DNA of 64,000 nt, taken from contig JACKIE010000010.1 of the NCBI GenBank assembly GCA_020638635.1, positions 1 to 64,000 on the forward strand. The letters are read 5' to 3'. The translations under genes and the position numbers were made by a program. The notes under the pieces are model-generated. The model worked only from the letters and a program-made list of their open reading frames with translations, had not been told where the DNA came from and made no database searches. Origin of the DNA: Planctomycetota bacterium (GTDB lineage Bacteria; Planctomycetota; UBA8742; UBA2392). This document shows, piece after piece, positions 19,351 to 27,838 of the stretch. Positions within the stretch are counted from its first letter, which is position 1. Each line of letters opens with the position of its first letter.

Positions 19351-19923
19351 TCAGCCCCGTTCCTTGGGGAACAGCTTGGCTGCCGTGCGGAACACCTTGG
19401 CCATGCGGCCGTGGCCGATGGCCAGGAACACGTCAATCAAATCCACGAACTCGTGGGCGAAGTCGGCGAACTTCTCGATCTTGTCGTGGGCTTCCTCGAG
19501 GCGCTTGCGCTCGGGCCCCTTGGCGCCCTTGCCGGCCCCCTCGGCGAAGCCGGCGGCCTCGTGCAGGCGCTCCATGACCGGCACCACCTCGCGGCGGCGG
19601 CGCTCGCGGATGGTGGTGTGGAACCAGGTCCAGGGGTCCTGCTCGGCCTCGAAGAAGGTTTTGCGGTCGCCGGGGCGGGTGACGCGGCGCACCACGCCCC
19701 AGGCCATCAGGTCGCGGATGCTGGTGCTTGCGTTGCCGTGGCTGATCTGCAGGCGCTCGGCGATGCTGTCGATGTCGAGGGGCTCATGGGTGAGGTAGAG
19801 CAGGGCGTGCACGCGGCCGACGGACTTGTTGACGCCCCATAGCTGGCTGATTTCGGACCAGACCTCGATGAAGCGGTCTTGCACCTCGCGCAGGGTGTCC
19901 CGGTTGTCGGCGGCCTCGTTCAT
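19351..19923 (-). CDS. GbsR/MarR-family transcriptional regulator
   Basis: 190 residues. A winged-helix domain (about 20-100) contains the recognition-helix region LQISHGNASTSIRDLMAWGV and wing VTRPGDRKTFF, typical of the GbsR branch of MarR proteins; the C-terminus is helical for dimerisation. It is upstream of and co-directional with the five-gene membrane operon. Matching palindromes precede both it and the operon, so autoregulation and control of the operon are the simplest reading. The ligand is unknown; GbsR itself responds to choline. Confidence 0.85.
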   Translation of the reverse strand: MNEAADNRDTLREVQDRFIEVWSEISQLWGVNKSVGRVHALLYLTHEPLDIDSIAERLQISHGNASTSIRDLMAWGVVRRVTRPGDRKTFFEAEQDPWTWFHTTIRERRRREVVPVMERLHEAAGFAEGAGKGAKGPERKRLEEAHDKIEKFADFAHEFVDLIDVFLAIGHGRMAKVFRTAAKLFPKERG

Positions 19924-19940
19924 CGCAGCACCATCTGAAC

Positions 19941-19961
19941 CGTCAGTCTAAACTGACAATA
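19941..19961. promoter_or_regulatory. Operator upstream of the GbsR/MarR regulator
   Basis: Inverted repeat CGTCAG, six bases, CTGACAATA, 18 bases upstream of the regulator's start codon. It matches the palindrome at 19310-19333 in half-site, spacing and the 3' extension (CTGACRATA). Overlap with the promoter/RBS region implies repression. Confidence 0.7.
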
Positions 19962-19997
19962 CCGCATGGAGTGGTCCCGGGCAAGTCGAATTCATGG

Positions 19998-20247
19998 AAC
20001 CGCAAAGCGCCGCGAAGGACCGCGAAGAAAGGCGTGCACTGGTTGCGCGGAGGGTGCACTGACTTCTATAGGCCACGAAAGCACGAAAACACTAAAGGTA
20101 CTGCCACTAAAAGACTCAGCTTGATTTCGTGCGTAGTCCTTTCGTGTTTTTGTGTTTTTGTGGCCCGACAGCAGTTCCCGTCCGGACGGTACCTGCTGAA
20201 TGAAGCGGCTCTGAATTCTTCGCGGTCCTTGGCGGTGCTTAGCGGTT
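19998..20247. repeat. Nested inverted repeat element
   Basis: Outer arms of 32 bases (19998-20029 and 20216-20247; about 29 matches) begin AACCGC and end GCGAAGAA. They enclose inner arms of 28 bases (20071-20098 and 20138-20165; about 24 matches) beginning GGCCAC. The right outer arm overlaps the last three codons and stop of the PLP-enzyme gene. No open frame inside looks like a gene, so the 315-base gap between 19924 and 20238 is otherwise empty. Confidence 0.8.
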
Positions 20248-21339
20248 CAGGCTGTCGTGCCTGTCCGCGCGCTTCAGCCAGCGCCGGATGTGGCCCGGCG
20301 CGGCCGCGAGCTTCGCGTCATCCACGGCCGGCAGGGGCGCGCTGGACTTGGTGCACCAGTACAGGACCGGGCCGGGAAGGGGGTCAGACCCCGTTTTCTG
20401 CGAAAATGGGGCCAGACCCCGCATCTCCAGCAGCGCCGCGCCCGACTTCGCCGCGTAGGTGGTGTCCAGGGGCGGCGCCATCAGCTCTGCGAAGTGCTTC
20501 GCGGCCGCGAGCCCGCCTTGCGTGATGCGCGCGTAACCCCAGCCGAAGTGGCGGGTGTTCAGCACCAGCAGCTTGGGATCCACCTTCACTGTGGGCCCGC
20601 CCAGTTGCGCCAAGTAGCACGCCGTGGCCCGCGCCAGCCGCAGCACCTGAAAGCGCGCGGTCACCGGCCAGGGCGTCACGCGCACGGCATGCACCCGCGG
20701 CAGCTCGCCGGGCCATAAACCAAGCTGCCGCGCGAGCGGCAGGCCCACCAGCAGGCCGGCCGTGGTGCAGGTGCTGCCGATCGCGAGCACGATGTGGCGC
20801 GGCGCGGGCATGGCGCCGGTGGCCACCTGCTCGGCCAGTTCCAGTGCCGCGCCCACGTGGCCCAAGGCGCCCAGTGGCACGGCGCCGCCGGGCGGCACCA
20901 GGTAGATCTCGCGCGAGCGTTTCAGCTTCAGCCAGTGCCAGGGAAACGTCAACAGGCTGCGCAGGGCGACGACTTCGTCGCACTCGCCCAGGCTGACGCG
21001 CAGGTTTTCCGCGGCCGTGGGCGTGGCGCGCTGGGGAAACAGCACGGCGCCGGGCTGCAGGCCGACGCGCCCGGCGTGCAGGATGCAGGCTACGGCCTGG
21101 TTGCTGCCGTAGGCGCCCAGCGTCCAGACGCGCTTGAAGCCGCGTGCAATCGCGTCAGCGAACAGGGTTTCCAGGGTGCGGATCTTGTTGCCGCCGTAGA
21201 GCGGCGAGGAGAGGTCCTCGCGCTTGAGCCAAACGTCGCCCAGGGCCGGCAGGTGCTCAACGGGCGTGGGATATTCGCCGAGATGAACGTGGGGCACGTC
21301 CAGGTTCGGCAAGTGGCGTTTGAGCACGAAGTCGGGCAC
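20239..21339 (-). CDS. PLP-dependent enzyme, ACC deaminase/D-cysteine desulfhydrase type
   Basis: 366 residues, fold type II. The PLP lysine is Lys52 in LYGGNKIRTLE, followed by GAYGSNQAVA and a Gly/Thr-rich phosphate-binding loop GSTCTTAGLLVGL. This arrangement is that of 1-aminocyclopropane-1-carboxylate deaminase and D-cysteine desulfhydrase relatives; the reaction cannot be told from sequence. Near the C-terminus, residues around 307-320 (APFSQKTGSDPL) are encoded by a palindrome with arms GGGGTCAGACCCC... (20380-20420), like one inside the MFS gene at 32221. The stop lies in a nested inverted repeat. Confidence 0.8.
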   Translation of the reverse strand: MPDFVLKRHLPNLDVPHVHLGEYPTPVEHLPALGDVWLKREDLSSPLYGGNKIRTLETLFADAIARGFKRVWTLGAYGSNQAVACILHAGRVGLQPGAVLFPQRATPTAAENLRVSLGECDEVVALRSLLTFPWHWLKLKRSREIYLVPPGGAVPLGALGHVGAALELAEQVATGAMPAPRHIVLAIGSTCTTAGLLVGLPLARQLGLWPGELPRVHAVRVTPWPVTARFQVLRLARATACYLAQLGGPTVKVDPKLLVLNTRHFGWGYARITQGGLAAAKHFAELMAPPLDTTYAAKSGAALLEMRGLAPFSQKTGSDPLPGPVLYWCTKSSAPLPAVDDAKLAAAPGHIRRWLKRADRHDSLNR

Positions 21340-21384
21340 GGGAGTACTGAGTACAGGGTGGGACGTACAGAGTACAGGGCCAGC

Positions 21385-21461
21385 GTGGCATGGGTGTCCC
21401 CACCCATGGAAACGCGCGCCTGTGGCGCGCGTTCTATCACGGATGAGGACATCCGTGCCAC
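21385..21461. repeat. Cruciform-like composite hairpin repeat
   Basis: Outer arms GTGGCATGGGTGTCC and its near complement ending CCGTGCCAC enclose small hairpins at each side and a perfect central hairpin ACGCGCGCC/GGCGCGCGT (21412-21432, three-base loop). It ends exactly in the TAG stop of the next gene. GTAC/GAGTACAG-type repeats lie just before it. Confidence 0.7.
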
Positions 21462-21796
21462 TAGATGCGGCCGATCAGCCAGACGAGTGTGAAGCACAGG
21501 GACGGCACGGACAGGTAGCTGGCTATCGCCCTGGGCGTCATGAAGCCGCGCATGCACCAGGCGCGGGTGGGCACGCGGCGGGCCATGCCCATTTTGGCCG
21601 GCGCGCGGGACAGCACGGGCTCGAACCACGGGCGGCGGGGGCCTTCCAGCACGAGCTCCGGGGCGGGCTCGAACGGGTCAACGGCCGGCGCTACGGGCCC
21701 GCCCTCGGCACGGGTCACGATGCGGCTGACCTGGTAGCCGTTGAAGGTCTCCAGCTCGGAAGAATCCGCAGGCAGGTCATAGAACACGTAGGGCAT
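21461..21796 (-). CDS. Small hypothetical protein with C-terminal membrane anchor
   Basis: 111 residues from MPYVFYDLPAD, preceded by GGAGG at a good distance; the longer upstream frame is rejected. The N-terminal half is soluble and acidic. The last ~20 residues (YLSVPSLCFTLVWLIGRI) form a probable membrane span, making it a tail-anchored protein candidate. No family recognised. Its stop abuts a hairpin repeat. Confidence 0.55.
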   Translation of the reverse strand: MPYVFYDLPADSSELETFNGYQVSRIVTRAEGGPVAPAVDPFEPAPELVLEGPRRPWFEPVLSRAPAKMGMARRVPTRAWCMRGFMTPRAIASYLSVPSLCFTLVWLIGRI

Positions 21797-21927
21797 GTGA
21801 ACCTCCGCCTGGATTCTCCCACATGGACGGCCGTTAGCCAAATTTTATCCACAGGCCGAACTGTGTTCAGCAACGGCTGGTCATTGGTTATCATGCGGCA
21901 GCATCGACGGATGAAAACGGGGTCCGC

Positions 21928-22419
21928 ATGTCCGCAGAACTGACGCTTCTGTTCCTGGAGAAGCGCGTTGAGGCCGCGAGGCTTTGCGCGTCCATCACCG
22001 AGCCATTCGCCACGGGCTCCGAGCCGGCCGACGCCGACAGCCTCGCCGCCGACCTGATGCAGGTCGCCAGCGAGCTCGCGGGCGCGCTGGCAGACCTCAA
22101 GAAACTGGACGGCGGCCTGGAGAAAGACCGCACACTCGAGGCCGGCGACATCCGCCACGTGCGCGGGCGCATCGGCACGGCCGTCGGCGAGATCGCCCGC
22201 GCGGCCCAGGACTTCGCGGCGCAGGTGCGCTTCTTCGAGGCCATGAACCCCAACGACGCCGCCAAGACCAAGCCCGCGCTGGACAAGTTCGACGAGGTGG
22301 AAAAAGCCACCCGCGACTTCACCATCCCCGAAGGCCCCGAAGAGGGCGCCGAGCTCGCGCCCGCCGACGACACCGGCCTCGCGCCCGAACACGACGACGT
22401 GGACCCGATGTTGATGTGA
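21928..22419 (+). CDS. Hypothetical helical protein
   Basis: 163 residues, almost entirely helical, with an Ala/Glu/Leu-rich coiled-coil-like pattern and a disordered acidic tail (EGPEEGAELAPADDTG). No known domain recognised. It stands alone between divergent and downstream genes and is followed by a strong intrinsic terminator. Confidence 0.6.
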   Translation: MSAELTLLFLEKRVEAARLCASITEPFATGSEPADADSLAADLMQVASELAGALADLKKLDGGLEKDRTLEAGDIRHVRGRIGTAVGEIARAAQDFAAQVRFFEAMNPNDAAKTKPALDKFDEVEKATRDFTIPEGPEEGAELAPADDTGLAPEHDDVDPMLM

Positions 22420-22423
22420 GCAG

Positions 22424-22528
22424 GAGCCCCGGCGGAAACGCCGGGGACGCCCGCCGAATCTGGCGGGCGAAGCGCAATTGTTCGCTTCGCGAACTCCCCG
22501 GCCTCCCGGCCGGGGCTCTATTTTTTTT
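22424..22528 (+). terminator. Hairpin cluster with rho-independent terminator
   Basis: A CCCCGGCG...CGCCGGGG hairpin follows the stop and recurs after trkH at 45307. The terminator proper is CCCCGGCC, loop TCCC, GGCCGGGG (22496-22515), followed within six bases by eight T residues. It ends the upstream hypothetical gene and insulates thyX. Confidence 0.85.
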
Positions 22529-22581
22529 CCGACACCTATCCACAGTGCTGCCCTGCGCGGTTGAGCGTGTATCGTTCCGCC

Positions 22582-23523
22582 ATGCAAAAGTACTTCTCGC
22601 GCGCGAACATCTACCTGGTCGGCAAGCAGGTCATGCCTGAGGCCGAGGTGCAGCGCTTCCTGGAAAACGAAGCCGACACCTGGCTGACGGACACCGATAA
22701 CGCCGCCCAGCGCATCCCCGAGCTGGCCGGGCGCATCTGCTACATGAGCTTCGGCGACAAGCAGGGCCGCAAGGACAACGCCAGCTACCTGGGGCACATC
22801 ATGCAGGTGGGCCACGGCAGCGTGCTTGAACACGCGGTGTTCAGCCTGCTGCTGACGGGCGTGAGCCGCAGCCTGACCCACGAGCTGGTGCGCCACCGCG
22901 CGGGCTTTGCCTACAGCCAGCTCAGCCAGCGCTACGTGGATGAAACCGAGGCGCAGTTCGTGATTCCGCCCGCCGTGCAGGGCGACGCCGAGCTGGAGAA
23001 GCTGCTGAAGGACCACTGCGACGCAACGCTGAAGGTCTACGCGGAGCTGACCGAGAAACTCGCCGAGAAGTACGCCACGCCCGAGGGCCTGGTGGATTTC
23101 GCTTTGCGGGAAGAACAGCTCACCGAGGGTGAAAACGGAAAGTTCACCTTCGGTGAGGCTGTTGAAGGCCACGACAAGCTCAGCATCGACGACTGGCGCG
23201 AGCTGGTGGGCAAGAACGAGGGCGTGGCCAAATACTTCAAGAAGAAGACCATCCGCGGCCGTCGCAAGTCGGCCCGTGAGGCCGCGCGCTCGGTGCTGCC
23301 GAACGCGACGGAGACGAAGATTTTCGTGACGGGCAACGCGCGCTCGTGGCGGCACTTCATCGAGCTGCGGGGCGACATCCACGCCGAGGCCGAGATCCGG
23401 GCCCTGGCCTGTGATGTCGCGCGGCTGCTGAAGAAGGAAGCGCCCAACCTGTTCGGTGACTACGAGATCGTCAAGCTGCCCGACGGCAGCGAACGCACCC
23501 GCACCACCCACCGCAAAGTATGA
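22582..23523 (+). CDS. thyX: FAD-dependent thymidylate synthase
   Basis: 313 residues from the ATG; an upstream TTG start is possible. ThyX makes dTMP from dUMP using methylene-THF, NADPH and FAD. The signature reads RHRAGFAYSQLSQRYVDE, one residue longer between RHR and the conserved Ser than the usual RHR-x7-S. The protein is about 60-90 residues longer than typical ThyX. The extra length lies in a charged region (about 185-245, including KKKTIRGRRKSAR) before RSVLPNATETKIFVTGNARS and the C-terminal substrate-binding RGDIHAEAEIR. A GGCCGCC/GGCGGCC terminator follows. Confidence 0.9.
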   Translation: MQKYFSRANIYLVGKQVMPEAEVQRFLENEADTWLTDTDNAAQRIPELAGRICYMSFGDKQGRKDNASYLGHIMQVGHGSVLEHAVFSLLLTGVSRSLTHELVRHRAGFAYSQLSQRYVDETEAQFVIPPAVQGDAELEKLLKDHCDATLKVYAELTEKLAEKYATPEGLVDFALREEQLTEGENGKFTFGEAVEGHDKLSIDDWRELVGKNEGVAKYFKKKTIRGRRKSAREAARSVLPNATETKIFVTGNARSWRHFIELRGDIHAEAEIRALACDVARLLKKEAPNLFGDYEIVKLPDGSERTRTTHRKV

Positions 23524-23543
23524 GTGGACGCGAAGAAACCGAA

Positions 23544-23563
23544 GGCCGCCATCGGCGGCCTTT
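23544..23563 (+). terminator. Terminator of thyX
   Basis: Perfect stem GGCCGCC, loop ATC, GGCGGCC, then TTTG, 20 bases after the thyX stop. Confidence 0.65.
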
Positions 23564-23589
23564 GTGATTGGCAACTGCGAAAAGCTGTT

Positions 23590-23671
23590 AACCACGAAGG
23601 GCCACGAAGATCCACGAAGTGGTCAAAGCTGGTTGGCAGTCCTTCGTGGCCCTTGGTGGTCCTTCGTGGTT
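23590..23671. repeat. CCACGAAGG-type inverted repeat
   Basis: The left arm is built of AACCACGAAGG/GCCACGAAG units; the right arm carries their complements (CCTTCGTGG units). It is the same word family as the elements at 27840, 42922 and 51827. The remaining gap to 23774 shows nothing. Confidence 0.7.
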
Positions 23672-23774
23672 TCAGCAGTTGCAGTTGTCAGGACTTACAG
23701 GAATCAACAGGACGCGGGTTCAGGTTGAGCGCTCCACGGGTGTTCGCTTCCACTCAATTCCCGTCCATCAGCCA

Positions 23775-24299
23775 CTACTCTTCGAGCGGGAAGGGCAGGC
23801 TAACTCGCGCGCCGGTAGCGCCCACATAGTCAATGCAGCCCTGGTTATTGTGCGTATCCCGCCAGATGCGTTCGATCTTGAAGTGCGTGTTCTTGAAGAG
23901 CTGCTCTTCGAGTTGCCGCAGCCCGGCTTCGTATTCATCGAGTCGGCCTTCCTCCAGTAGCTTGAGCAGTCGCCGGCATTCCTGCCAGACTTCGCTGTCC
24001 GGGGCTAAAGACTCTCGGAGTTGGTTGATGTAGTCCCCGCGCTCGGCATCTGTGACGTCGATGTTCTGCACGTACAGCGGATCAAACTCCTGTTCCGTCC
24101 AATCCATCCCGTCCTGACCGGGATCGGTGGGTTCGGGCATGGGCAGGTCGTTGATCGGCGCCCGTCTGCTCAGGGTTCTCGCGATGACGACCGGCGGCGC
24201 GGGCCGCCTGTCGGCCAGGGCGCTGATGGCCGCAATGATCCCCGCGGACGTAACCGCCGCGAAGAACAGGATCAGCCCGTGCTTCTCCCATCGCGCCAT
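23775..24299 (-). CDS. Hypothetical membrane-anchored protein
   Basis: 174 residues with an N-terminal membrane span (about 8-28), a Pro-rich linker and a soluble acidic, helical domain (about 85-150). No family recognised. It follows the lipoprotein gene with a seven-base gap, so the two probably form an operon. Confidence 0.6.
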   Translation of the reverse strand: MARWEKHGLILFFAAVTSAGIIAAISALADRRPAPPVVIARTLSRRAPINDLPMPEPTDPGQDGMDWTEQEFDPLYVQNIDVTDAERGDYINQLRESLAPDSEVWQECRRLLKLLEEGRLDEYEAGLRQLEEQLFKNTHFKIERIWRDTHNNQGCIDYVGATGARVSLPFPLEE

Positions 24300-24306
24300 G
24301 CTCGCC

Positions 24307-24741
24307 TCAATCGAGGGCGTCGTGCCAGCCCGTGGTGGTGTACTCCTGGCCGTCCGCGGTGCGGTAGGTGACGCTGGTGGCCGTCACGGCCGTGACCGTC
24401 AGCCCGCCTCCCCCGCGCGCCAGCACCTCGTTGTAGCCCTTCAGCGCCGCGCGATAGCCTTCGGTGTCGCCGCCCGCGAGGCAGCGGCGCGCTTCGGCGA
24501 TGTAGTCGATCTGGGCTGGGTCCGGCTTCTCCGGCTGCGGCTGAGGGAGCAGCGGCGCAGGTTGTTTCGGGGCTGGTTCCGGCGCCGGTTCGGTTGCAGG
24601 CGCCGCGTCAGTCGCAGGCGCCGGTTGCCGGGCGGCTTCGGGGGCCGCCGGTTGCGGCGGCACGGGCTCGTCCCCGCCGCAGGCGGACACAGCCAGCACG
24701 CACGCCAGCAACATCACAAGGCTGATCAATCTCATGGCCAT
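24307..24741 (-). CDS. Putative lipoprotein with Pro/Ala linker
   Basis: 144 residues. A lipoprotein signal peptide ends at the lipobox AVSAC, then a long Pro/Ala/Glu linker (about 25-75), then a small domain with ARRCLAGGDTEGYRAALKGY and a beta-rich end. Start is either this ATG or one two codons later. No known domain is recognised; the pattern suits an envelope-tethered small domain. Confidence 0.6.
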   Translation of the reverse strand: MAMRLISLVMLLACVLAVSACGGDEPVPPQPAAPEAARQPAPATDAAPATEPAPEPAPKQPAPLLPQPQPEKPDPAQIDYIAEARRCLAGGDTEGYRAALKGYNEVLARGGGGLTVTAVTATSVTYRTADGQEYTTTGWHDALD

Positions 24742-24914
24742 AGACTAGCACGGCGCCCTCATGAGAAGCAACGTTTTCCGCGAAGTTGCGAACGAGCACA
24801 CGCGTTCAACAGGATCGCCGCATGCTCAACGCGTTCCTGGCTCCTTCGGTGCTTCGCTTCCAGCGCACAAAACCCGGACGGATTGTCCGGGCCCTGCATG
24901 CTGCCGGCTTCGCT

Positions 24915-26207
24915 CTACGCGGCGCTCATTTCTCCCAGCAGCTTGGCCAGCTTCAAGCGCTGCTTCAGGCCGATGTCCTTGCTGTTCATGGCGCGGCGCA
25001 GGGCGCCCGCCCCGGCGGTGCCGGCGGCCTTCAGCTTGCCTTCCGCGTCGGCGTCGCCCTCGGCGGCCTTGCGCACCAGGTCTTCCATCTCGGCTTGACG
25101 TGTCAAGTCGATGTTGTTGACCAGCACGTAGCCCACGCGTTTCACTTCGCTGCCCATGCCGGCGGGCAGGGTCAGCTTCAGCTCCATCAGCTCATCCAGC
25201 GCCTTCTGGGTGCGGCGCCACGACATGCTGCCGACTTTCGCCATGTCCGCCTGCCAGCAGCGTTCGAACACTTTGGCCTGGGCCTCGGTCAAGCCCGCGC
25301 GCCGGCATTCTTCGGTCAGGCTGCCCGCGGGCAGAAAGCTGTCGGCGCGCACCATGGCGTCGCCCTTCAGCACCACCTCGCCGGGCTGGTCGCCACTGGC
25401 GGCCGGCACTCTGGCGACGTGGCAGGTGTAGATCTCGGCGCCGACGGCCACGTTCACGCGCAGATCAAGCAGCTCGTGGGCGGTGTGGTTGTGGACCACC
25501 GGGTGGCCCTCGGCGTTGATGAAGATGTCGGCGTCGGGCAGTCCGTTGCGCGCGCCCTCGTAAAACAAGAAACGCTCGTGCTCGCCGTTCACGACGATGC
25601 TGCCGGTGCTGCCTTCGCGGCTGTAGCCGGCCCAGTGGCCGGCGTCCACGGCGTGCAACTCGGGCGGCGCGAACTTATCGCGCGGCAGGTCGTCGGCATA
25701 GAACTGGATGTTGTCCCACTGGGCCGTGGCGGCGCCGGTGCGGCGGTTGGGCTTGGGGTACATCCAGGTCAGCTTGCCGCTGGTGAAGCGCACATCGAGG
25801 TCGAACACCACGTCGCGGTCGCAGGCGAAGTACAGAACCGGCTTGCGGATCTTGACCGGCGGGCGCGGGGGCTTGGGCTCGGGTGCCGGGACCGGCGCCG
25901 GCTGCTCCGCGGGCTCTGCCTCGAGGGGCACTTCGCTTGCGTCGTAGTAGAACGCGGGCACATCGTCCGGGCCTTCGTCGCTGCCGTCCCAGTTCATGGT
26001 GGCCACGCCCCACTCGTAGACCTTCAGGGCGGGCAGGCTGGGCTGGTCGCGTTTGGCCTCGTCGGATTTCTCGGTAGCTTCTCGGCGCGCGGGGCTCTTG
26101 CGCTCGCTGGGGTCTTCGTTGACTTCATCCTGGGCCTGCACGGCGAACTGGGCGGCCACGCCCAGCAGCAGGATGGCGGCAAGCGGGAACAGGCGTCGAA
26201 TTCGCAT
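24915..26207 (-). CDS. Secreted hypothetical protein
   Basis: 430 residues from MRIRRLFPLAAILL, preceded by GGAGGA; the longer frame is rejected. A signal peptide ending near VQAQ is followed by a charged segment, a Pro-rich stretch (about 100-120) and a beta-rich domain (about 120-290; KPVLYFACDRDVVFDLDVRF). The C-terminus is helical and charged. No named family is recognised. A strong terminator hairpin separates it from the upstream co-directional gene. Confidence 0.65.
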   Translation of the reverse strand: MRIRRLFPLAAILLLGVAAQFAVQAQDEVNEDPSERKSPARREATEKSDEAKRDQPSLPALKVYEWGVATMNWDGSDEGPDDVPAFYYDASEVPLEAEPAEQPAPVPAPEPKPPRPPVKIRKPVLYFACDRDVVFDLDVRFTSGKLTWMYPKPNRRTGAATAQWDNIQFYADDLPRDKFAPPELHAVDAGHWAGYSREGSTGSIVVNGEHERFLFYEGARNGLPDADIFINAEGHPVVHNHTAHELLDLRVNVAVGAEIYTCHVARVPAASGDQPGEVVLKGDAMVRADSFLPAGSLTEECRRAGLTEAQAKVFERCWQADMAKVGSMSWRRTQKALDELMELKLTLPAGMGSEVKRVGYVLVNNIDLTRQAEMEDLVRKAAEGDADAEGKLKAAGTAGAGALRRAMNSKDIGLKQRLKLAKLLGEMSAA

Positions 26208-26276
26208 CGTCTCCTCCGGTTGGGGTGCGTTTAGGACGCGCCGGGGCCCGCCCCGGTTCCGCCTTTTCCAAAACAA

Positions 26277-26302
26277 AACCGGGCGCGTAAACGCGCCCGG
26301 TT
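26277..26302 (-). terminator. Intrinsic terminator of the carboxypeptidase-regulatory-like gene
   Basis: Perfect 11-bp stem AACCGGGCGCG/CGCGCCCGGTT with a four-base loop. Read leftward, it is followed by a T-rich run (TTTTGTTTT). It lies 14 bases past the stop of the upstream gene. Confidence 0.85.
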
Positions 26303-26315
26303 GCGTGGGTTACGC

Positions 26316-27743
26316 CTACTCGTCGTCGCCGGGCAGGTAGATACCGCCGCCGCTGCTGCTGCCGCCCTCGGCATCCGGCTCGAGGCTGATCACGCCGAAG
26401 TCGTAGCGCTGGCCCTCGGTGAAGGTCGCCCGAACAGTCTGCTTCTTGTAACCCCAGACCTGGAACTCCACCTCGTAGCTGCCGGCCGGCGGGTCGTTCT
26501 GCTCGAACAGGCCGTCTTTGCCGATCGGCCCGTTCATGTGCTTGGCGACCTTGCCCCCCTCGCCGATGATCTTGACCGAGGCCCAGCCCTGCACCGGGGT
26601 GCCCTCGGTGCTGGTGAACTTCACGGCCATGCTGGCGGTAATGGCGACCTGGAAGTCGGCCGGCGCGCGGGCGCTTTCGCCCGACTTCACGTCGATCTCG
26701 GTCGGGCCGCTGACCTGGCGATAGCCCGCGCCCTTGAGCCGGAACTTGTAGCGCCCCTCGGCCACGCCCTCGATGCGGAACTCGCCGGTGGCGTCCGTGG
26801 TGCCGTTGTACTTGCCGCCGCCGCCGCCAAAGTCGATCTCGACGCCGTCGCCGAAGTAGTTGCCGCCGCCCGCCGTGTTCAGGCTGACCTTTACGCCCGC
26901 CACGCCCACGCCGCTGCCGTCCACCACACGGCCGGTGACGGAGCCCGCGCCGCGCAGGGTGAGCTTGATGTTTTCCTTGTTGTCGCCGTTCTTGAGGGTG
27001 AAGGTTTCCTTCTTGCTTTCGGCGTAGCCGTCGGCGGCGGCGGTCAGGCTGACCTGCAGGCTGGCTTTCTCGGAAATCTGGCGGTTGATGGTGGCGGTGA
27101 AGAAGCCGCCGCCGTCGGTGGTGGCGATGACGGCGCCGCTGTCGCCGTCGCTGTTTGACATCACAAAGGCGACGCGCCGGCCGCCGCCGTCGGAAGAGTA
27201 ATTCTCGCTGTAGTTGGCGTGCAGGGAGGCGCCCGCCACGGGCACGCCCGCGCCGTCAACCACCTGCCCGGAGATCGTGGCGGAAAAGTCCACCTTGGGG
27301 CCGTTGAAGATGTTTTCGAAGTCCTCAACATCCTCGGGCTTGAGTTCCTTGATCTTGTCCTTCAGGTCCTTGATCTGGTCCTCGAGTTCCTTGGGCGTGG
27401 CGGGCTTGGGCTGCGAGGGCTCCGACTTCTGCTCGACCTCGACCTTGGGTGTGTACTTCGCTGGTGTTTCGCCGGCTTCGGCCGCGGGTATTGGGGCCGC
27501 TTCGCCGGCCGGCTTGGCGTTCAGGTCGGAGGGCTGGCCGGTCTCAGGCGCCGTTTTTGCCGGGGCATCGAGCGGCTTGACCTCGGGGGCGGGTATTTCA
27601 TCCAGTCCGGTGTCGGCGATCGGTACGGGGCGCGAGGTGGGCGTATCGCCCTGGTCCTTGGCCACGTAGTAACCGGCGCCGAAAGAAACGCCGCAGGCGA
27701 TCAACAGGGCTAACAGGCCCGCAAGCAGGGTTGAACCTTTCAT
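26316..27743 (-). CDS. Membrane-anchored protein with carboxypeptidase-regulatory-like domains
   Basis: 475 residues from MKGSTLLAGLL, preceded by GGAG. One N-terminal span (about 5-27) is followed by a Pro-rich low-complexity linker, a charged coiled coil (KELEDQIKDLKDKIKELK, about 160-180) and three beta-sandwich modules. The first two are carboxypeptidase-regulatory-like: VSGQVVDGAGVPVAGA-type and GSVTGRVVDGSGVGVAGV. Such modules are structural or adhesive parts of surface proteins. Exported; function unknown. Confidence 0.75.
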   Translation of the reverse strand: MKGSTLLAGLLALLIACGVSFGAGYYVAKDQGDTPTSRPVPIADTGLDEIPAPEVKPLDAPAKTAPETGQPSDLNAKPAGEAAPIPAAEAGETPAKYTPKVEVEQKSEPSQPKPATPKELEDQIKDLKDKIKELKPEDVEDFENIFNGPKVDFSATISGQVVDGAGVPVAGASLHANYSENYSSDGGGRRVAFVMSNSDGDSGAVIATTDGGGFFTATINRQISEKASLQVSLTAAADGYAESKKETFTLKNGDNKENIKLTLRGAGSVTGRVVDGSGVGVAGVKVSLNTAGGGNYFGDGVEIDFGGGGGKYNGTTDATGEFRIEGVAEGRYKFRLKGAGYRQVSGPTEIDVKSGESARAPADFQVAITASMAVKFTSTEGTPVQGWASVKIIGEGGKVAKHMNGPIGKDGLFEQNDPPAGSYEVEFQVWGYKKQTVRATFTEGQRYDFGVISLEPDAEGGSSSGGGIYLPGDDE

Positions 27744-27838
27744 CGAATTCTCCGGGTAACGCACCGCACAGGGTACGGATGAATGCAAGGCCGCGTTACG
27801 GGGCATTCCGGATTTTACTGACAACTTCAAAAACAGGT

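Noticed and set aside
21715..23595. 626-codon open frame opposite the hypothetical gene and thyX
   Set aside because: It lies antisense to thyX with its clear motifs; its translation is low-complexity Arg/Gly/Val-rich.
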